Assembly: GCA_030649935.1 (NCBI GenBank)
Contig: JAUSFN010000034.1
Coordinates: forward strand, 1-43,965
DNA: 43,965 nt
Direction: 5' to 3'
Source of the DNA: Candidatus Planktophila sp.
GTDB lineage: Bacteria > Actinomycetota > Actinomycetes > Nanopelagicales > Nanopelagicaceae
In this document: one piece after another, positions 26,965 to 38,369 of the stretch
Layout of the letters: the number at the start of each line of letters is the position of its first letter
How positions within the stretch are numbered: position 1 is the stretch's first letter
Notes under the pieces: model-generated
What the model was told of the DNA's origin: nothing
What the model saw: only the letters and a program-made list of their open reading frames with translations
The model's database searches: none
Program-made: the position numbers and the translations under genes

Positions 26965-29822
26965 TGAGTATTGAAAAACTAGTTGTTCGTGGAGCGCGCG
27001 AGCATAATCTTAAGGATGTTTCAATTGAGCTTCCACGCAATGCCCTGATTGTTTTTACTGGTTTATCTGGTTCAGGTAAATCATCGCTAGCCTTTGACAC
27101 GATTTTTGCTGAAGGTCAGCGTCGATATGTTGAATCTCTTTCGGCCTACGCTCGCCAATTTTTGGGTCAGATGGACAAGCCCGATGTTGATTTTATTGAG
27201 GGATTATCTCCTGCCGTCTCTATCGATCAAAAATCTACTAACCGAAATCCCCGCTCAACTGTTGGAACAATTACCGAGGTGTATGACTATTTGCGGCTGC
27301 TTTTTGCTAGGGCGGGACGTCCGCACTGTCCTAACTGCGGCAAATCTGTCTCTCGCCAATCGCCGCAGCAGATCGTTGACCAAATCCTGGCGATGCCACC
27401 AACAACAAAATTTCAGGTTTTAGCGCCTGTTGTTCGTGCTCGTAAAGGAGAATTTGTTGATCTCTTCGCAGAGTTAATCACACAAGGCTATTCACGTGCC
27501 CGTGTCGATGGCACAGTCGTAGCGCTGACCGATGTTCCAAAGTTGAAAAAACAGGAAAAGCACACAATCGAAATAGTTGTGGATCGCCTAACTGCCAAAG
27601 TAGAAAGCAAGACTCGGCTCACGGATTCAATTGAAACTGCTCTGAAATTGGCATCCGGAATCGTCATTCTGGATTTTGTAGATTCGAAGTTAGAAGATAA
27701 AGAGCGCACCTTCAGTGAGCACTTAGCCTGCCATGGATGTAACTTGTCCTTTGAAGAGTTAGAGCCCCGTTCGTTCTCCTTTAACTCGCCCTTTGGTGCC
27801 TGCCCCGAATGCTCTGGCATCGGTACAAAGCTAGAGGTAGATGAAGATCTCATAATTCCCGACGACTCAATTTCTATCAATGGTGGCGCAATCGCACCTT
27901 GGTCAGGTGGGCAGTCATCGGATTATTTCTTGCGACTGCTGGAAGCCCTAGCAAAAGATATGCCTTTCTCGTTGGATATCCCTTGGAAGAAAATTTCCCT
28001 AAAGGCTAGAGAGGCCATTATTAATGGCTATGAGTATGAAATTAAAATGAAGTACAAGGGTCGCTACGGTACTAAGAACTACACGACCGGTTTTGAAGGT
28101 GTCGTTCCATTTATTCACCGCCGCCATAGTGAGACCGATAGCGATTACAGCCGTGATAAGTACGAGGCATATATGCGCCAAATTCCCTGCCATGTATGTT
28201 CAGGTGCGCGATTAAAACCTGAAGTTCTAGCAGTAACAATAGGCAACAAAAATATTTCGGAGATAACTGAACTGTCAATTTCAGAGTGCGCCGAGTTTCT
28301 AAAAAACATCAAACTTACTAAGCGCGAGGCTCAAATTGCAGAGCGCGTGATGAAAGAAGTCCACGCCCGCTTGGGCTTTCTCCTCGATGTCGGTCTGGAC
28401 TACCTTTCCCTTGCTCGCCCTGCCGCCACACTTTCTGGCGGAGAAGCCCAGCGAATCCGCTTAGCAACCCAGATTGGTAGTGGGCTGGTTGGAGTTCTCT
28501 ATGTCCTAGATGAACCCAGTATTGGTCTGCACCAGCGCGACAACCGTCGCTTAATTGAAACACTTACACATCTGCGAGACCTAGGAAATACTTTAATCGT
28601 TGTCGAACACGATGAAGAGACTATTCGCACCGCCGACTGGATCGTAGATATCGGACCAGGAGCAGGTGAGCATGGGGGACATGTAGTTGTATCTGGCAGC
28701 TATGAAGAGTTGATTGCATCTAAAGAATCAATTACCGGGGCTTATTTATCAGGCCGAAAGTCGATCTCAATTCCAGAAGTGCGCCGGCCAATTGATACTA
28801 AACGAATGTTGACTGTTAAAGGAGCAAAAGAGAATAACTTGCAGAACATTGATGTGCAGATTCCACTCAGCGTATTTGTCTCAGTGACCGGTGTAAGCGG
28901 ATCTGGTAAATCAACACTTGTAAACGATATTTTATATACAACTCTTGCCAACAAACTCAACGGTGCGCGCTTGGTTCCTGGTCGGCATCGAAGTGTGGCT
29001 GGATTGGAACATCTCGATAAAGTTGTACACGTTGATCAATCTCCAATTGGTCGAACTCCGCGATCAAATCCAGCAACGTACACAGGTCTTTTTGACAAAG
29101 TTAGAGCCTTATTCGCCGAAACCACTGAAGCTAAGATCCGTGGCTACCTGCAGGGACGTTTTTCATTCAATGTTAAGGGAGGACGATGTGAAAACTGTTC
29201 GGGAGATGGCACGATAACAATTGAAATGAATTTTTTGCCCGACGTCTATGTTCCTTGCGAGGTATGCCATGGTGCGCGCTATAACCGCGAAACCTTAGAG
29301 GTTCACTACAAGGGCAAGACAATCGCCGATGTCCTCAATATGTCTATTGAAGAGGCTTATAACTTCTTTGAATCTGTTCCAACCATCGCCAGGTTCTTAA
29401 AGACCCTCAACGACGTTGGTTTGGGTTATGTACGACTTGGTCAGTCGGCACCGACGCTTTCAGGTGGCGAAGCTCAGCGCGTCAAACTTGCAACTGAATT
29501 GCAACGGCGCTCTACGGGACGCACAATTTATGTTTTAGATGAACCTACGACTGGGCTTCATTTTGAAGATGTAAGCAAGCTTCTTATTGTTCTCAATCGT
29601 CTTGTTGATACTGGAAATACGGTTATCGTGATTGAGCACAATCTGGATGTTATTAAGTCCTCAGATTGGGTGATAGATATGGGGCCTGAGGGTGGATTCC
29701 GAGGGGGATTAGTAGTTGCAGAAGGAACGCCTGAAGATGTGGCAAAGGTAAAAGTGAGTTATACCGGTCAATATTTAGCACCGATGCTTGCTACAAACCG
29801 AAAAGTAGCAGTTAAGAAGTAA
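26964..29822 (+). CDS. uvrA: Excinuclease ABC subunit A
   Basis: UvrA is the damage-sensing ABC ATPase dimer of nucleotide excision repair. It has 952 residues. The two nucleotide-binding domains carry Walker [10 protein letters not shown] (about 33-41) and GVSGSGKST (about 643-651) and signatures LSGGEAQR (about 490 and 833). Zinc-binding cysteine pairs are visible in CHGC...CPEC (about 255-285) and CENC...CEVC (about 742-768). The start is GTG and overlaps the uvrB stop by one base. It is followed 4 bp later by uvrC, so all three excinuclease genes form one unit, a tight arrangement compared with the dispersed copies in many bacteria. Confidence 0.98.
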   Translation: MSIEKLVVRGAREHNLKDVSIELPRNALIVFTGLSGSGKSSLAFDTIFAEGQRRYVESLSAYARQFLGQMDKPDVDFIEGLSPAVSIDQKSTNRNPRSTVGTITEVYDYLRLLFARAGRPHCPNCGKSVSRQSPQQIVDQILAMPPTTKFQVLAPVVRARKGEFVDLFAELITQGYSRARVDGTVVALTDVPKLKKQEKHTIEIVVDRLTAKVESKTRLTDSIETALKLASGIVILDFVDSKLEDKERTFSEHLACHGCNLSFEELEPRSFSFNSPFGACPECSGIGTKLEVDEDLIIPDDSISINGGAIAPWSGGQSSDYFLRLLEALAKDMPFSLDIPWKKISLKAREAIINGYEYEIKMKYKGRYGTKNYTTGFEGVVPFIHRRHSETDSDYSRDKYEAYMRQIPCHVCSGARLKPEVLAVTIGNKNISEITELSISECAEFLKNIKLTKREAQIAERVMKEVHARLGFLLDVGLDYLSLARPAATLSGGEAQRIRLATQIGSGLVGVLYVLDEPSIGLHQRDNRRLIETLTHLRDLGNTLIVVEHDEETIRTADWIVDIGPGAGEHGGHVVVSGSYEELIASKESITGAYLSGRKSISIPEVRRPIDTKRMLTVKGAKENNLQNIDVQIPLSVFVSVTGVSGSGKSTLVNDILYTTLANKLNGARLVPGRHRSVAGLEHLDKVVHVDQSPIGRTPRSNPATYTGLFDKVRALFAETTEAKIRGYLQGRFSFNVKGGRCENCSGDGTITIEMNFLPDVYVPCEVCHGARYNRETLEVHYKGKTIADVLNMSIEEAYNFFESVPTIARFLKTLNDVGLGYVRLGQSAPTLSGGEAQRVKLATELQRRSTGRTIYVLDEPTTGLHFEDVSKLLIVLNRLVDTGNTVIVIEHNLDVIKSSDWVIDMGPEGGFRGGLVVAEGTPEDVAKVKVSYTGQYLAPMLATNRKVAVKK

Positions 29823-29826
29823 GGCG

Positions 29827-31797
29827 ATGGCAAATCCTCAAAGTTATCGGCCAACCAACATTCCCGAACACCCGGGCGTGTACCGCTTTTATAACAAACA
29901 AGACAAAGTGATTTACGTAGGAAAGGCAAAGAGTCTAAAAAATCGCCTCAGTAATTACTTCCAGGCAAATTTGGCCACCAAGACGCATCGCATGGTTCAT
30001 GAAGCTGTTCGTGTTGATTGGACAATTGTCAGTACGGAGCTAGAGGCGTTGGCGCTGGAGTTTAGTTGGATCAAGCAGTATCAACCCAAGTACAACGTTC
30101 AATTCAAAGATGACAAGTCTTATCCTTATTTGGCCTTGTCCCTCAATGATGAATATCCATTGATTTTCATTACCCGCAAAGAGAAGCGACCGGGGTTGAA
30201 GTACTTCGGTCCGTATACAAATGCGTGGGCGCTTCGAAACACATTCGAAGTCCTACTCAAGGTTTTTCCGGTCAGATCATGTTCGTCTTCAAACTTCACA
30301 CGTGCACAACGCAGCAAAAGGCAGTGCTTGCTAGGCGACATCGGTAAATGTGCTGCACCATGTGTTGGCTGGATCTCAAAAGAGGAGCACAAGAAATTGG
30401 CTGAACGACTCAATGAGTTCATGGAGTCTGGGATGGAAAATATCCTGCCCAAGTTGCATGAAGAGATGAGTGCAGCCGCAGCCAATGAGGAGTTTGAAAG
30501 AGCGGCGCGTCTTAGAGATCAGATCGAATCATTTGAGAAGGCGCAAAAATCAACTGAAGGTAATTTCTCGGATGATCTAGATGGCGATTTCATCTCTATC
30601 TATCACGATGGTTTCCATGCCGCAGGCTCTATCTTTTCAATGCAACGCGGATCGGTGAAGGGTTCTCGATCATGGATAGTTGATCAAGAGATGGCACTTG
30701 AAGGCCAAGATGAATTAACCGCACTGTTGTACTCAATCTATGGAACTGGAGCAATCCCGGTTCCACGCAATATTTATATCAACTCGGACCCAGCTGATAA
30801 GGAACAGTTAGAGCAGTGGCTAGGTGGAATTGGTTTGACAAAGGTCGATATCAAAGTTCCACAGCGCGGAGAAAAGGTTGAGCTCTTAGCAACTGTTAAA
30901 CGTAACGCTCAATATTCGCTAATCCAGTTTTTAAGCAAACGCTCGACCGACGCCGCAGTGAGTGGTAAAGCGTTGATAGAGATAGAGCAGGCTCTGAATC
31001 TTGCAAAACCTCCGCTTCGCATAGAGTGTTTCGATATCTCAAATATTTCAGGTACTTCTGTAGTCGCATCGATGGTCGTATTTGAAGATGGACTTGCTAA
31101 GAAAAGTGAGTATCGCAGATTCATCATTAATACTGACGAAGGTTTTGATGACACTCGTGCGATGCATCAAGTGATTACTCGCAGATTAAAGCGTCTCATG
31201 GATGATCGAGCGGTAGATACGGCTGAGGTGGCAGAGCTGGGAGGTAAGATGAGTAAGTTTTCATATCCGCCCCAACTCATCGTGGTCGATGGCGGTGCAC
31301 CACAGGTTAACGCCGCCGCCCGCGCGCTGAGTGAACTTGGCATTACAGATATTGCCTTGTGTGGATTGGCTAAGCGGCTTGAAGAGGTCTGGCTTCCCGG
31401 TTCATCCGATCCATTAATCCTGCCTAGATCAAGTGAAGGCCTCTATCTCTTACAGCGAATTAGGGATGAAGCGCATCGATTCGCCATTACTTTTCACCGT
31501 TCGAGACGTTCAAAGATTATGTTGGAGTCAATTTTGGATGAGATTCCGCAATTGGGCCAGGTTCGTCGTGGTGCATTACTTGAGCGCTTTGGGTCGGTGG
31601 CGGCAATTCGAAAAGCCAGCCGTGAGGAGATTGCATCAACTCCCGGAATCGGAAATAGAACTGCATCGATCATTGAGGAGCATTTGAACTCCATAACATC
31701 GCAAAAAATTGATACCACAACTGGCGAAATCATTAGTGGGCAAGAAAACATCAATGGACAAGCGGTGCTTGACAGAGGTAAGAGGATTAACCCATGA
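29827..31797 (+). CDS. uvrC: Excinuclease ABC subunit C
   Basis: UvrC makes both incisions around a lesion. It has 656 residues. The GIY-YIG nuclease domain is at the N-terminus (about 13-90), with PGVYRF and VIYVGKAKSLKNRL. A UVR helix-hairpin (about 205-235) binds UvrB. The RNase H-like endonuclease domain has ECFDISNISGT and LIVVDGGAPQV for the acidic residues and the EAHRFAITFHR histidine. A C-terminal helix-hairpin-helix repeat (about 570-620) ends with TPGIGNRTASIIEEHL. Its stop overlaps the rapZ start by 4 bp (ATGA), linking DNA repair to the rapZ-yvcK-whiA group. Confidence 0.97.
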   Translation: MANPQSYRPTNIPEHPGVYRFYNKQDKVIYVGKAKSLKNRLSNYFQANLATKTHRMVHEAVRVDWTIVSTELEALALEFSWIKQYQPKYNVQFKDDKSYPYLALSLNDEYPLIFITRKEKRPGLKYFGPYTNAWALRNTFEVLLKVFPVRSCSSSNFTRAQRSKRQCLLGDIGKCAAPCVGWISKEEHKKLAERLNEFMESGMENILPKLHEEMSAAAANEEFERAARLRDQIESFEKAQKSTEGNFSDDLDGDFISIYHDGFHAAGSIFSMQRGSVKGSRSWIVDQEMALEGQDELTALLYSIYGTGAIPVPRNIYINSDPADKEQLEQWLGGIGLTKVDIKVPQRGEKVELLATVKRNAQYSLIQFLSKRSTDAAVSGKALIEIEQALNLAKPPLRIECFDISNISGTSVVASMVVFEDGLAKKSEYRRFIINTDEGFDDTRAMHQVITRRLKRLMDDRAVDTAEVAELGGKMSKFSYPPQLIVVDGGAPQVNAAARALSELGITDIALCGLAKRLEEVWLPGSSDPLILPRSSEGLYLLQRIRDEAHRFAITFHRSRRSKIMLESILDEIPQLGQVRRGALLERFGSVAAIRKASREEIASTPGIGNRTASIIEEHLNSITSQKIDTTTGEIISGQENINGQAVLDRGKRINP

Positions 31798-32657
31798 ATA
31801 GCAAGGAGATCTTAATTTTAACTGGCATGTCCGGTGCTGGTCGCTCAACTGTCGCTCATGCCTTAGAGGACTTGGGGTGGTACGTAGTTGATAATCTGCC
31901 ACCATCTTTGCTGCCAGCGTTAGTAAGCAAAGGTACCGGGTCAGATGGCAAGGAGTATGCCGTCGTCGTCGATGTTCGTGGAGGACGTTTTTTTGACGAA
32001 TTAAAACAAGCGCTAGAAGAACTCAAGAAGAATGGCTTTATTTACCGTTTAGTTTTTTTGGATGCCACAGATCAGGCTTTAGTACAACGATTTGAATCAA
32101 CACGCAGACCCCATCCACTCCAAGATAGTGATCGAATCGTTGATGGTATTGCTAGAGAGCGTGAAAAGTTAGATGATTTAAAGGCTCAGTGCGACATAAC
32201 AATCGACACGTCAAATTTGAATGTTCATCAATTAGAAAAACGCATTGGAGAGATTTTTGGGGGAGGAAAAATTCAAGGAGTTCGAATCAATGTTCTTTCA
32301 TTTGGATATAAGTATGGAATCCCGGTTGACTCTGATTTAGTATTGGATTGTCGTTTCATTCCTAATCCTCACTGGATTCCAGAACTACGAGCATTGACAG
32401 GTTTAACAGCACAAGTGAGCGAAAAAGTTTTGAGAAATACTGGTGTGGAAGAGTTTGTTAAAAACTATGTGGCATTAGTTGCTTCAATGATTCCTGGATA
32501 TATGCATGAGGGTAAAAAATATCTGACAATCTCTGTGGGTTGTACCGGTGGAAAACATCGCAGTGTTGCAATTACGCAGGAGATTTCTAAACAACTGAAC
32601 GCTCTGGAGATAGGTCTGTCTGCTTATCCCACTCACCGAGATGTGGGACGCGAATAA
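31794..32657 (+). CDS. rapZ: RapZ-type nucleotide-binding protein
   Basis: A RapZ/YvcJ family P-loop protein. In E. coli RapZ controls GlmS through small RNAs; the role in Actinobacteria is less certain. It has 287 residues. The P-loop is GMSGAGRST (11-19), followed by LGWYVVDNLPPSLLP, a family hallmark. The C-terminal domain has SFGYKYGIP, DLVLDCRFIPNPHWIPELR and the closing CTGGKHRSVAI segment, which in RapZ contributes a phosphate-like binding loop and RNA-binding residues. It overlaps uvrC by 4 bp and is followed 2 bp later by yvcK. Confidence 0.95.
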   Translation: MNSKEILILTGMSGAGRSTVAHALEDLGWYVVDNLPPSLLPALVSKGTGSDGKEYAVVVDVRGGRFFDELKQALEELKKNGFIYRLVFLDATDQALVQRFESTRRPHPLQDSDRIVDGIAREREKLDDLKAQCDITIDTSNLNVHQLEKRIGEIFGGGKIQGVRINVLSFGYKYGIPVDSDLVLDCRFIPNPHWIPELRALTGLTAQVSEKVLRNTGVEEFVKNYVALVASMIPGYMHEGKKYLTISVGCTGGKHRSVAITQEISKQLNALEIGLSAYPTHRDVGRE

Positions 32658-32659
32658 CT

Positions 32660-33604
32660 GTGAGCAAAGTTGTCGCTCTCGGTGGAGGTCATGGCTTAGC
32701 GGCAGTGCTATCGGCTTTACGCGAAATCACCACAGAAATTACGGCAATTGTTACAGTCGCCGATAATGGTGGTTCAAGCGGAAGATTGAGAGAGGAATTT
32801 CCAATTTTTCCTCCCGGGGATTTGAGAATGGCGCTAGCTGCGTTATGTGCCGATGATGAATGGGGTCGGACCTGGGCCGACATTATGCAGATGCGCTTCG
32901 TTAGCGATGGTGCTCTCAATGGGCATGCCATGGGTAATTTACTTCTAGCCTCACTATGGAGCCAAGACGAAGACCCAGTTATTGGTCTAGATCGAGTGGG
33001 TTCACTTTTAAAAGTTATTGGACGTGTCCTTCCAATGGCGGCAGTTCCTTTAGATATTGAGGCGAGTTTTAATACATCAACTGGTCGAATTCTCATTAGA
33101 GGGCAAAAAGAGGTAGCAACTGCGCGTGGTCGTATTGAATCCCTTCGTGTTATCCCCGAAAATCCACCTGCACGGATTGAGGCACTCACTGCAATTCGGG
33201 AAGCTGACTGGATTACCATGGGTCCTGGCTCTTGGTTTTCAAGTGTGATGCCGCATTTATTAGTTCCAATGCAGTTAGATGCTTTAATGAGAACTACAGC
33301 GAAAAAGATAATGATTCTAAATCTAGATGCCCACGCAAATACTTCTGGCGAAGAGTTTGCTGGATCTACTCCTGAAGAGCACCTTGAGTTCTTTGCACGA
33401 TATGCTCCTGAACTAAAAATTGACTACTTTTTAGTCGATACCTGTGTTGTGCGAGATGAGCCCGCTCTGGCGGCAATTGCTCGAAAATTAGGTGGGCAGG
33501 TAGTTGCTGTAGATATACGTAAGGCACCCGGCAGCGTCCATCACGATCTCACTCGTTTAGCTCTTCATTTGGGCCACATTATGCGCCAAAGTTTGGTTGG
33601 ATAG
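32660..33604 (+). CDS. yvcK: YvcK/GlmR-family (CofD-like) protein
   Basis: A CofD-like fold protein. Bacillus YvcK/GlmR binds UDP-GlcNAc and helps direct carbon to cell-wall precursors, and the mycobacterial relative CuvA acts on peptidoglycan synthesis. It has 314 residues. The N-terminal [18 protein letters not shown] nucleotide-binding loop, [13 protein letters not shown] and [12 protein letters not shown] are family signatures, and [14 protein letters not shown] sits in the centre. The start is GTG, 2 bp after rapZ. The stop codon is 4 bp before the preferred whiA start. Confidence 0.95.
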   Translation: MSKVVALGGGHGLAAVLSALREITTEITAIVTVADNGGSSGRLREEFPIFPPGDLRMALAALCADDEWGRTWADIMQMRFVSDGALNGHAMGNLLLASLWSQDEDPVIGLDRVGSLLKVIGRVLPMAAVPLDIEASFNTSTGRILIRGQKEVATARGRIESLRVIPENPPARIEALTAIREADWITMGPGSWFSSVMPHLLVPMQLDALMRTTAKKIMILNLDAHANTSGEEFAGSTPEEHLEFFARYAPELKIDYFLVDTCVVRDEPALAAIARKLGGQVVAVDIRKAPGSVHHDLTRLALHLGHIMRQSLVG

Positions 33605-33608
33605 ACCC

Positions 33609-34586
33609 ATGGCTATGACGGCAGCGGTAAAAGACGAACTCAGTCGAATCTCTATTACTAAACCATGTTGTCGCAAGGCCGAGGTCTCCTCTCTCCTTCG
33701 ATTTGCTGGTGGCTTACACATCGCTGCGGGAAAGATATTGATTGAAGTTGAGTTAGAGACATCCCAGAGTGCACGCCGATTGCGCAAAGACATTGCCGAT
33801 ATTTATGGTCATGGCTCGGATTTAGCAGTTCTCTCCTCAGGGGGTTTGCGTAAAGGCTCTCGTTATGTTGTTCGCGTCATAGAAGCTGGAGATTCATTGG
33901 CTAGGCAGACCGGACTTGTAGATTCCCATGGACGACCTGTACGCGGACTTCCGCCCCAAGTTGTCTCTGCGGCAATTTGTGATTCTGAAGCGGCGTGGCG
34001 TGGAGCATTTATTGCGCATGGTTCACTTACGGAACCCGGACGCTCATCGTCGTTGGAGATCACATGTCCTGGACCAGAAGCGGCTTTAGCACTTGTTGGC
34101 GCCGCACGTCGCATGGGAATTGTGGCGAAAGCGCGAGAGGTTCGTGGAGTTGATCGAGTTGTGATTCGAGATGGAGATGCCATCGGAGTATTACTTACAC
34201 GTCTGGGTGCGCATGAATCAGTTCTTGCATGGGAAGAGCGTCGAATGCGCCGCGAGGTTCGGGCAACTGCTAATCGTCTTGCTAACTTCGACGATGCAAA
34301 TCTTCGGCGATCGGCGCGAGCCGCCGTTGCTGCATCGGCCCGGGTCGCCCGCGCGATGGAAATCCTTGGCGCAACAATCCCTGGCCATTTAAAAGAGGCG
34401 GGGGAGTTGCGAATTAACCATGGTCAGGCATCGCTAGAAGAGCTCGGCTCATTAGCAGTGCCACCCATGACTAAAGATGCCATTGCGGGTCGAATCCGAC
34501 GGTTGCTTGCAATGGCCGATAAACGAGCAGGTGAGCTTGGAATACCAGATACAGAAAGTGGCCTTTCCCCTGATTTATTGAATTAA
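33609..34586 (+). CDS. whiA: WhiA, sporulation/cell-division transcription regulator
   Basis: WhiA is a DNA-binding protein with a degenerate LAGLIDADG homing-endonuclease fold and a C-terminal helix-turn-helix. In Streptomyces it works with WhiB to activate division genes, and it is kept in non-sporulating Gram-positives. It has 325 residues from ATG 33609 ([12 protein letters not shown]); a TTG at 33597 is an in-frame alternative but overlaps yvcK. The LAGLIDADG part includes [17 protein letters not shown] and [19 protein letters not shown]. The strongly conserved [19 protein letters not shown] linker leads into the HTH (about 225-320), with SLEELGSLA and [13 protein letters not shown]. Very close to the Streptomyces protein as remembered, despite no sign of sporulation here. 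Confidence 0.97.
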   Translation: MAMTAAVKDELSRISITKPCCRKAEVSSLLRFAGGLHIAAGKILIEVELETSQSARRLRKDIADIYGHGSDLAVLSSGGLRKGSRYVVRVIEAGDSLARQTGLVDSHGRPVRGLPPQVVSAAICDSEAAWRGAFIAHGSLTEPGRSSSLEITCPGPEAALALVGAARRMGIVAKAREVRGVDRVVIRDGDAIGVLLTRLGAHESVLAWEERRMRREVRATANRLANFDDANLRRSARAAVAASARVARAMEILGATIPGHLKEAGELRINHGQASLEELGSLAVPPMTKDAIAGRIRRLLAMADKRAGELGIPDTESGLSPDLLN

Positions 34587-34646
34587 TGTGCCGGAATTCA
34601 TCTAGACCCTGCGAAAAATTCAGCAGATAGCCACTGCTAGGATTAC

Positions 34647-34682
34647 CCACAAGACCCCAACGTTGTGGCAATTTACTCCACA
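34647..34682 (+). promoter_or_regulatory. Competing inverted repeats in the gap leader
   Basis: In the 149-bp gap before gap, CCACAA (34647-34652) is complementary to TTGTGG (34663-34668), and TGTGG (34664-34668) is also complementary to CCACA (34678-34682). The middle arm can therefore pair with either flank. Further downstream GGGCT and AGCCC surround a T-rich stretch (34693-34712). This could be an operator with repeated half-sites or a leader RNA switch. It is small and may be chance. Confidence 0.3.
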
Positions 34683-34717
34683 TCCAACGGTCGGGCTTTT
34701 TATTTCTAGCCCCTTAA

Positions 34718-35733
<1,016 letters not shown>

Positions 35734-35734
<1 letters not shown>

Positions 35735-36921
35735 TGTCATCCCTTGATTCCTTTGATGTAGCGGGTAAGCGGGTCTTTCTTCGATGTGATCTAAATGTTC
35801 CATTAAAAAATGGAGTTATAAAAGATGATGGTCGAATTAAAGCCTCGCTGCCTACTATTTCGCTCTTGCTTAGTAAGGGTGCATCCCTTGTAATTGCTGC
35901 GCACCTGGGTCGACCTAAAGGCGAAAACCTGACAGAGTTTTCATTAGCGCCAGTGGCAGTGCGCTTAGGTGTGCTTCTTGGTCAGGAGATACGCTTCATA
36001 GGAAATTCCAGCACTGAGAACGTGAGCGCAGCGGCACATTCATTAAAAGCTGGAGAAATTCTTCTCCTTGAAAATATTCGCTTTAATCCAGCAGAGACCA
36101 GCAAGGATGAGAGTGAACGACAAGTTTTTGCCGCTCAATTAGCAGAGCTTGCCGATGTATATGTGGGCGATGGTTTTGGCGCTGTACATCGCAAACATGC
36201 ATCGGTCTTTGACTTACCACAGCTTTTGCCGCACGCCCCAGGGCTACTCGTTGAAGCTGAAGTTGAGGTTTTAAAAAAGTTAACTCACAATCCAGTGCGC
36301 CCATACGGAGTTGTTTTGGGTGGCGCGAAGGTGTCAGACAAATTAGGTGTCATTGAAAATCTATTAGATAAGGTCGATACTTTAGCGATTGGCGGTGGAA
36401 TGGTTTTCACTTTTCTTGCCGCGCTTGGTAAAGAGATCGGCACATCCTTAGTAGAGGTAGAGATGATTGATGTTGTGAAGGCGCTCATTGAGAGGGCAAA
36501 CGAGAAGGGCGTAAAACTCGTGCTTCCAAGCGATATTCTCGTAGCTTCGCAATTTAGTGCAGATGCGCTCTCAACGTTAGTCTCCGTCGATGACATTCCA
36601 ATTGATCACATGGGGTTAGATATCGGACCTGTTTCTGCGGCGGCATTTGCAGATGAGATTGAAAAATGTGCAACCGTCTTTTGGAATGGACCTATGGGTG
36701 TGTTCGAGTTTCCAAACTTTGCTGCGGGTACCAAAACCGTTGCAATGGCGCTTACGAAAGTTTCAGGAATATCTGTTGTGGGTGGGGGCGATTCAGCGGC
36801 AGCGGTTCGCGCACTTGGCTTTGCCGACTCCGATTTTGGTTATATTTCTACCGGAGGTGGAGCATCACTTGAGTATCTTGAAGGCAAGGAACTTCCTGGC
36901 CTGTTAGCTTTAGGGTTATAG
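35734..36921 (+). CDS. pgk: Phosphoglycerate kinase
   Basis: Pgk makes ATP from 1,3-bisphosphoglycerate and ADP. It has 395 residues from ATG 35734; the frame is open upstream into gap, but the TAATG overlap and the expected N-terminus ([20 protein letters not shown]) set the start. The substrate-binding arginines lie in [17 protein letters not shown] and [11 protein letters not shown]. The hinge and nucleotide domain include [21 protein letters not shown] and GGGDSAAAV. It is coupled to gap by one shared base and followed 8 bp later by tpiA. Confidence 0.98.
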
Positions 36922-36929
36922 GGAGCGCA

Positions 36930-37703
36930 ATGCGTAAACCATTGATGGCAGGTAACTGGAAGATGAATTTAAATCATCTAGAGGCTATTGCTGTTGCACA
37001 GAAACTCGTCTACTCACTCGATGATAAAGATTATGACGCAGTTGATGTGGCAATCATCCCGCCATTTACCGATATACGTTCAATTCAAACTTTAATCGAT
37101 GGTGATCGCTTACGTTTGGGCTACGGTGCTCAAGATCTCTCACCTGAAGCAAGTGGCGCATTCACTGGTGATATCTCTGGGTCGATGTTGCACAAACTCG
37201 GTTGTACATATGTATTAGTGGGACATTCAGAGCGACGATTCATCCACTCGGAGAGTGATGCCCTTGTCAACCGTAAAATTAAGGCGGCGCTTGCCCATGA
37301 GATGGTTCCGATTTTTTGTGTCGGTGAAGAGCTTGCCGTACGAGAATCTGGGGCACACGTCTCTCATGTTATTCGTCAGATCCGCGGCGGATTAGAGGGT
37401 TTAACTAGACCAGAGTTGAAGAAGATAGTTATCGCCTATGAACCAGTGTGGGCTATTGGAACCGGCAAAACCGCAACTCCAGAGGATGCTCAAGAGGTCT
37501 GTGCTGCTATTCGTGAAGAGGTTGAAAATATCGCTTCACCTGAAATCGCCGCAGCCTTGAGAATTCTCTATGGCGGCTCAGTGAAGTCCTCTAACGTCGT
37601 TGAAATCATGGCTAAACCCGATGTAGATGGAGCACTTGTTGGAGGCGCAAGCCTAGATCCTGAAGAGTTTGCAAAGATTGTGAAGTTCTACGCTCAGGTT
37701 TAA
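36930..37703 (+). CDS. tpiA: Triosephosphate isomerase
   Basis: TpiA interconverts dihydroxyacetone phosphate and glyceraldehyde-3-phosphate. It has 257 residues, the standard length. Catalytic residues are K11 (AGNWKMN), H99 (LVGHSERR) and E171 ([15 protein letters not shown], which also holds the closing loop). The phosphate loop [10 protein letters not shown] and the final GALVGGASL are intact. GGGAG-like purines precede the ATG. It ends the glycolytic operon; 62 bp separate it from secG. Confidence 0.98.
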   Translation: MRKPLMAGNWKMNLNHLEAIAVAQKLVYSLDDKDYDAVDVAIIPPFTDIRSIQTLIDGDRLRLGYGAQDLSPEASGAFTGDISGSMLHKLGCTYVLVGHSERRFIHSESDALVNRKIKAALAHEMVPIFCVGEELAVRESGAHVSHVIRQIRGGLEGLTRPELKKIVIAYEPVWAIGTGKTATPEDAQEVCAAIREEVENIASPEIAAALRILYGGSVKSSNVVEIMAKPDVDGALVGGASLDPEEFAKIVKFYAQV

Positions 37704-37765
37704 GTAGTTCTGCCCACCAAATTGAAGGTATCCTTACCCTCTACAAAACAAGGAGTTTACCAACC

Positions 37766-37993
37766 GTGAAACTAGCTCTCTCGATCTTGCTCATTATTAC
37801 GAGCGTTCTGATGATTCTTCTCGTCCTATTGCATAAGGGAAAGGGAAGCGGACTATCCGATCTCTTTGGTGGCGGAGTCTCATCAAACTACGGTGGCTCC
37901 TCAGTTGTTGAGCGCAATCTTGACCGCATCACTATTGTGGTCGGTGGCCTCTGGTTTGCATTGGTAGTTGCCCTAAGTCTTGTTCTTAAGTAA
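37766..37993 (+). CDS. secG: Preprotein translocase subunit SecG
   Basis: SecG is the small auxiliary membrane subunit of SecYEG. It has 75 residues with two hydrophobic segments (about 2-20 and 52-73) joined by a loop that holds KGKGSGLSDLFGGG and the actinobacterial SSVVERNLDRIT. The start is GTG, with AAGGAG 10 nt upstream. The position after tpiA is the conserved one in Actinobacteria. A T-rich 37-nt gap leads to rbpA. Confidence 0.95.
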   Translation: MKLALSILLIITSVLMILLVLLHKGKGSGLSDLFGGGVSSNYGGSSVVERNLDRITIVVGGLWFALVVALSLVLK

Positions 37994-38030
37994 ATCTTTT
38001 TCATCTCATTTATTTTTTAAGGAGTAGTTA

Positions 38031-38369
38031 ATGGCAAGTGCAATTCGCGGAAGCCGTGTCGGTGCCGGACCAATGGGTGAGGCCGAGCGCGGTGATTCGA
38101 TCGCTCGTGCCTACGTCTCGTACTTTTGCGCTAATGGTCACGAGGTCCGTCCCTCATTTGCCGTTGAAGATACTGTAGTCATTCCTGCTGAATGGGATTG
38201 CCCAAAGTGTGGTTACCCAGCCGGCCGCGACCGCAATAATCCGCCAAATCCAATTAAAAATGAGCCATATAAGACACACCTGGCCTATGTAAAGGAGCGA
38301 CGTACCGACGCCGAGGGGGAACGTTTACTTGAAGATGCCCTACGCAAACTTCGTGGAGAAGATGATTAA
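38031..38369 (+). CDS. rbpA: RNA polymerase-binding protein RbpA
   Basis: An actinobacteria-specific activator that binds RNA polymerase and the primary sigma factor and stabilises the open complex. It has 112 residues. The N-terminal tail AIRGSRVGAGPMGEAERGD is nearly identical to Streptomyces as remembered. The core domain (about 25-75) has cysteines in YFCANGHEV and CPKCGYPAGRD, which in some homologues bind zinc. The basic linker and sigma-interacting C-terminal helix (YKTHLAYVKERRTDAEGERLLEDAL) follow. AAGGAG lies just upstream. In Streptomyces and Mycobacterium rbpA lies elsewhere, as far as I remember. Its stop overlaps the convergent pgi stop. Confidence 0.96.
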   Translation: MASAIRGSRVGAGPMGEAERGDSIARAYVSYFCANGHEVRPSFAVEDTVVIPAEWDCPKCGYPAGRDRNNPPNPIKNEPYKTHLAYVKERRTDAEGERLLEDALRKLRGEDD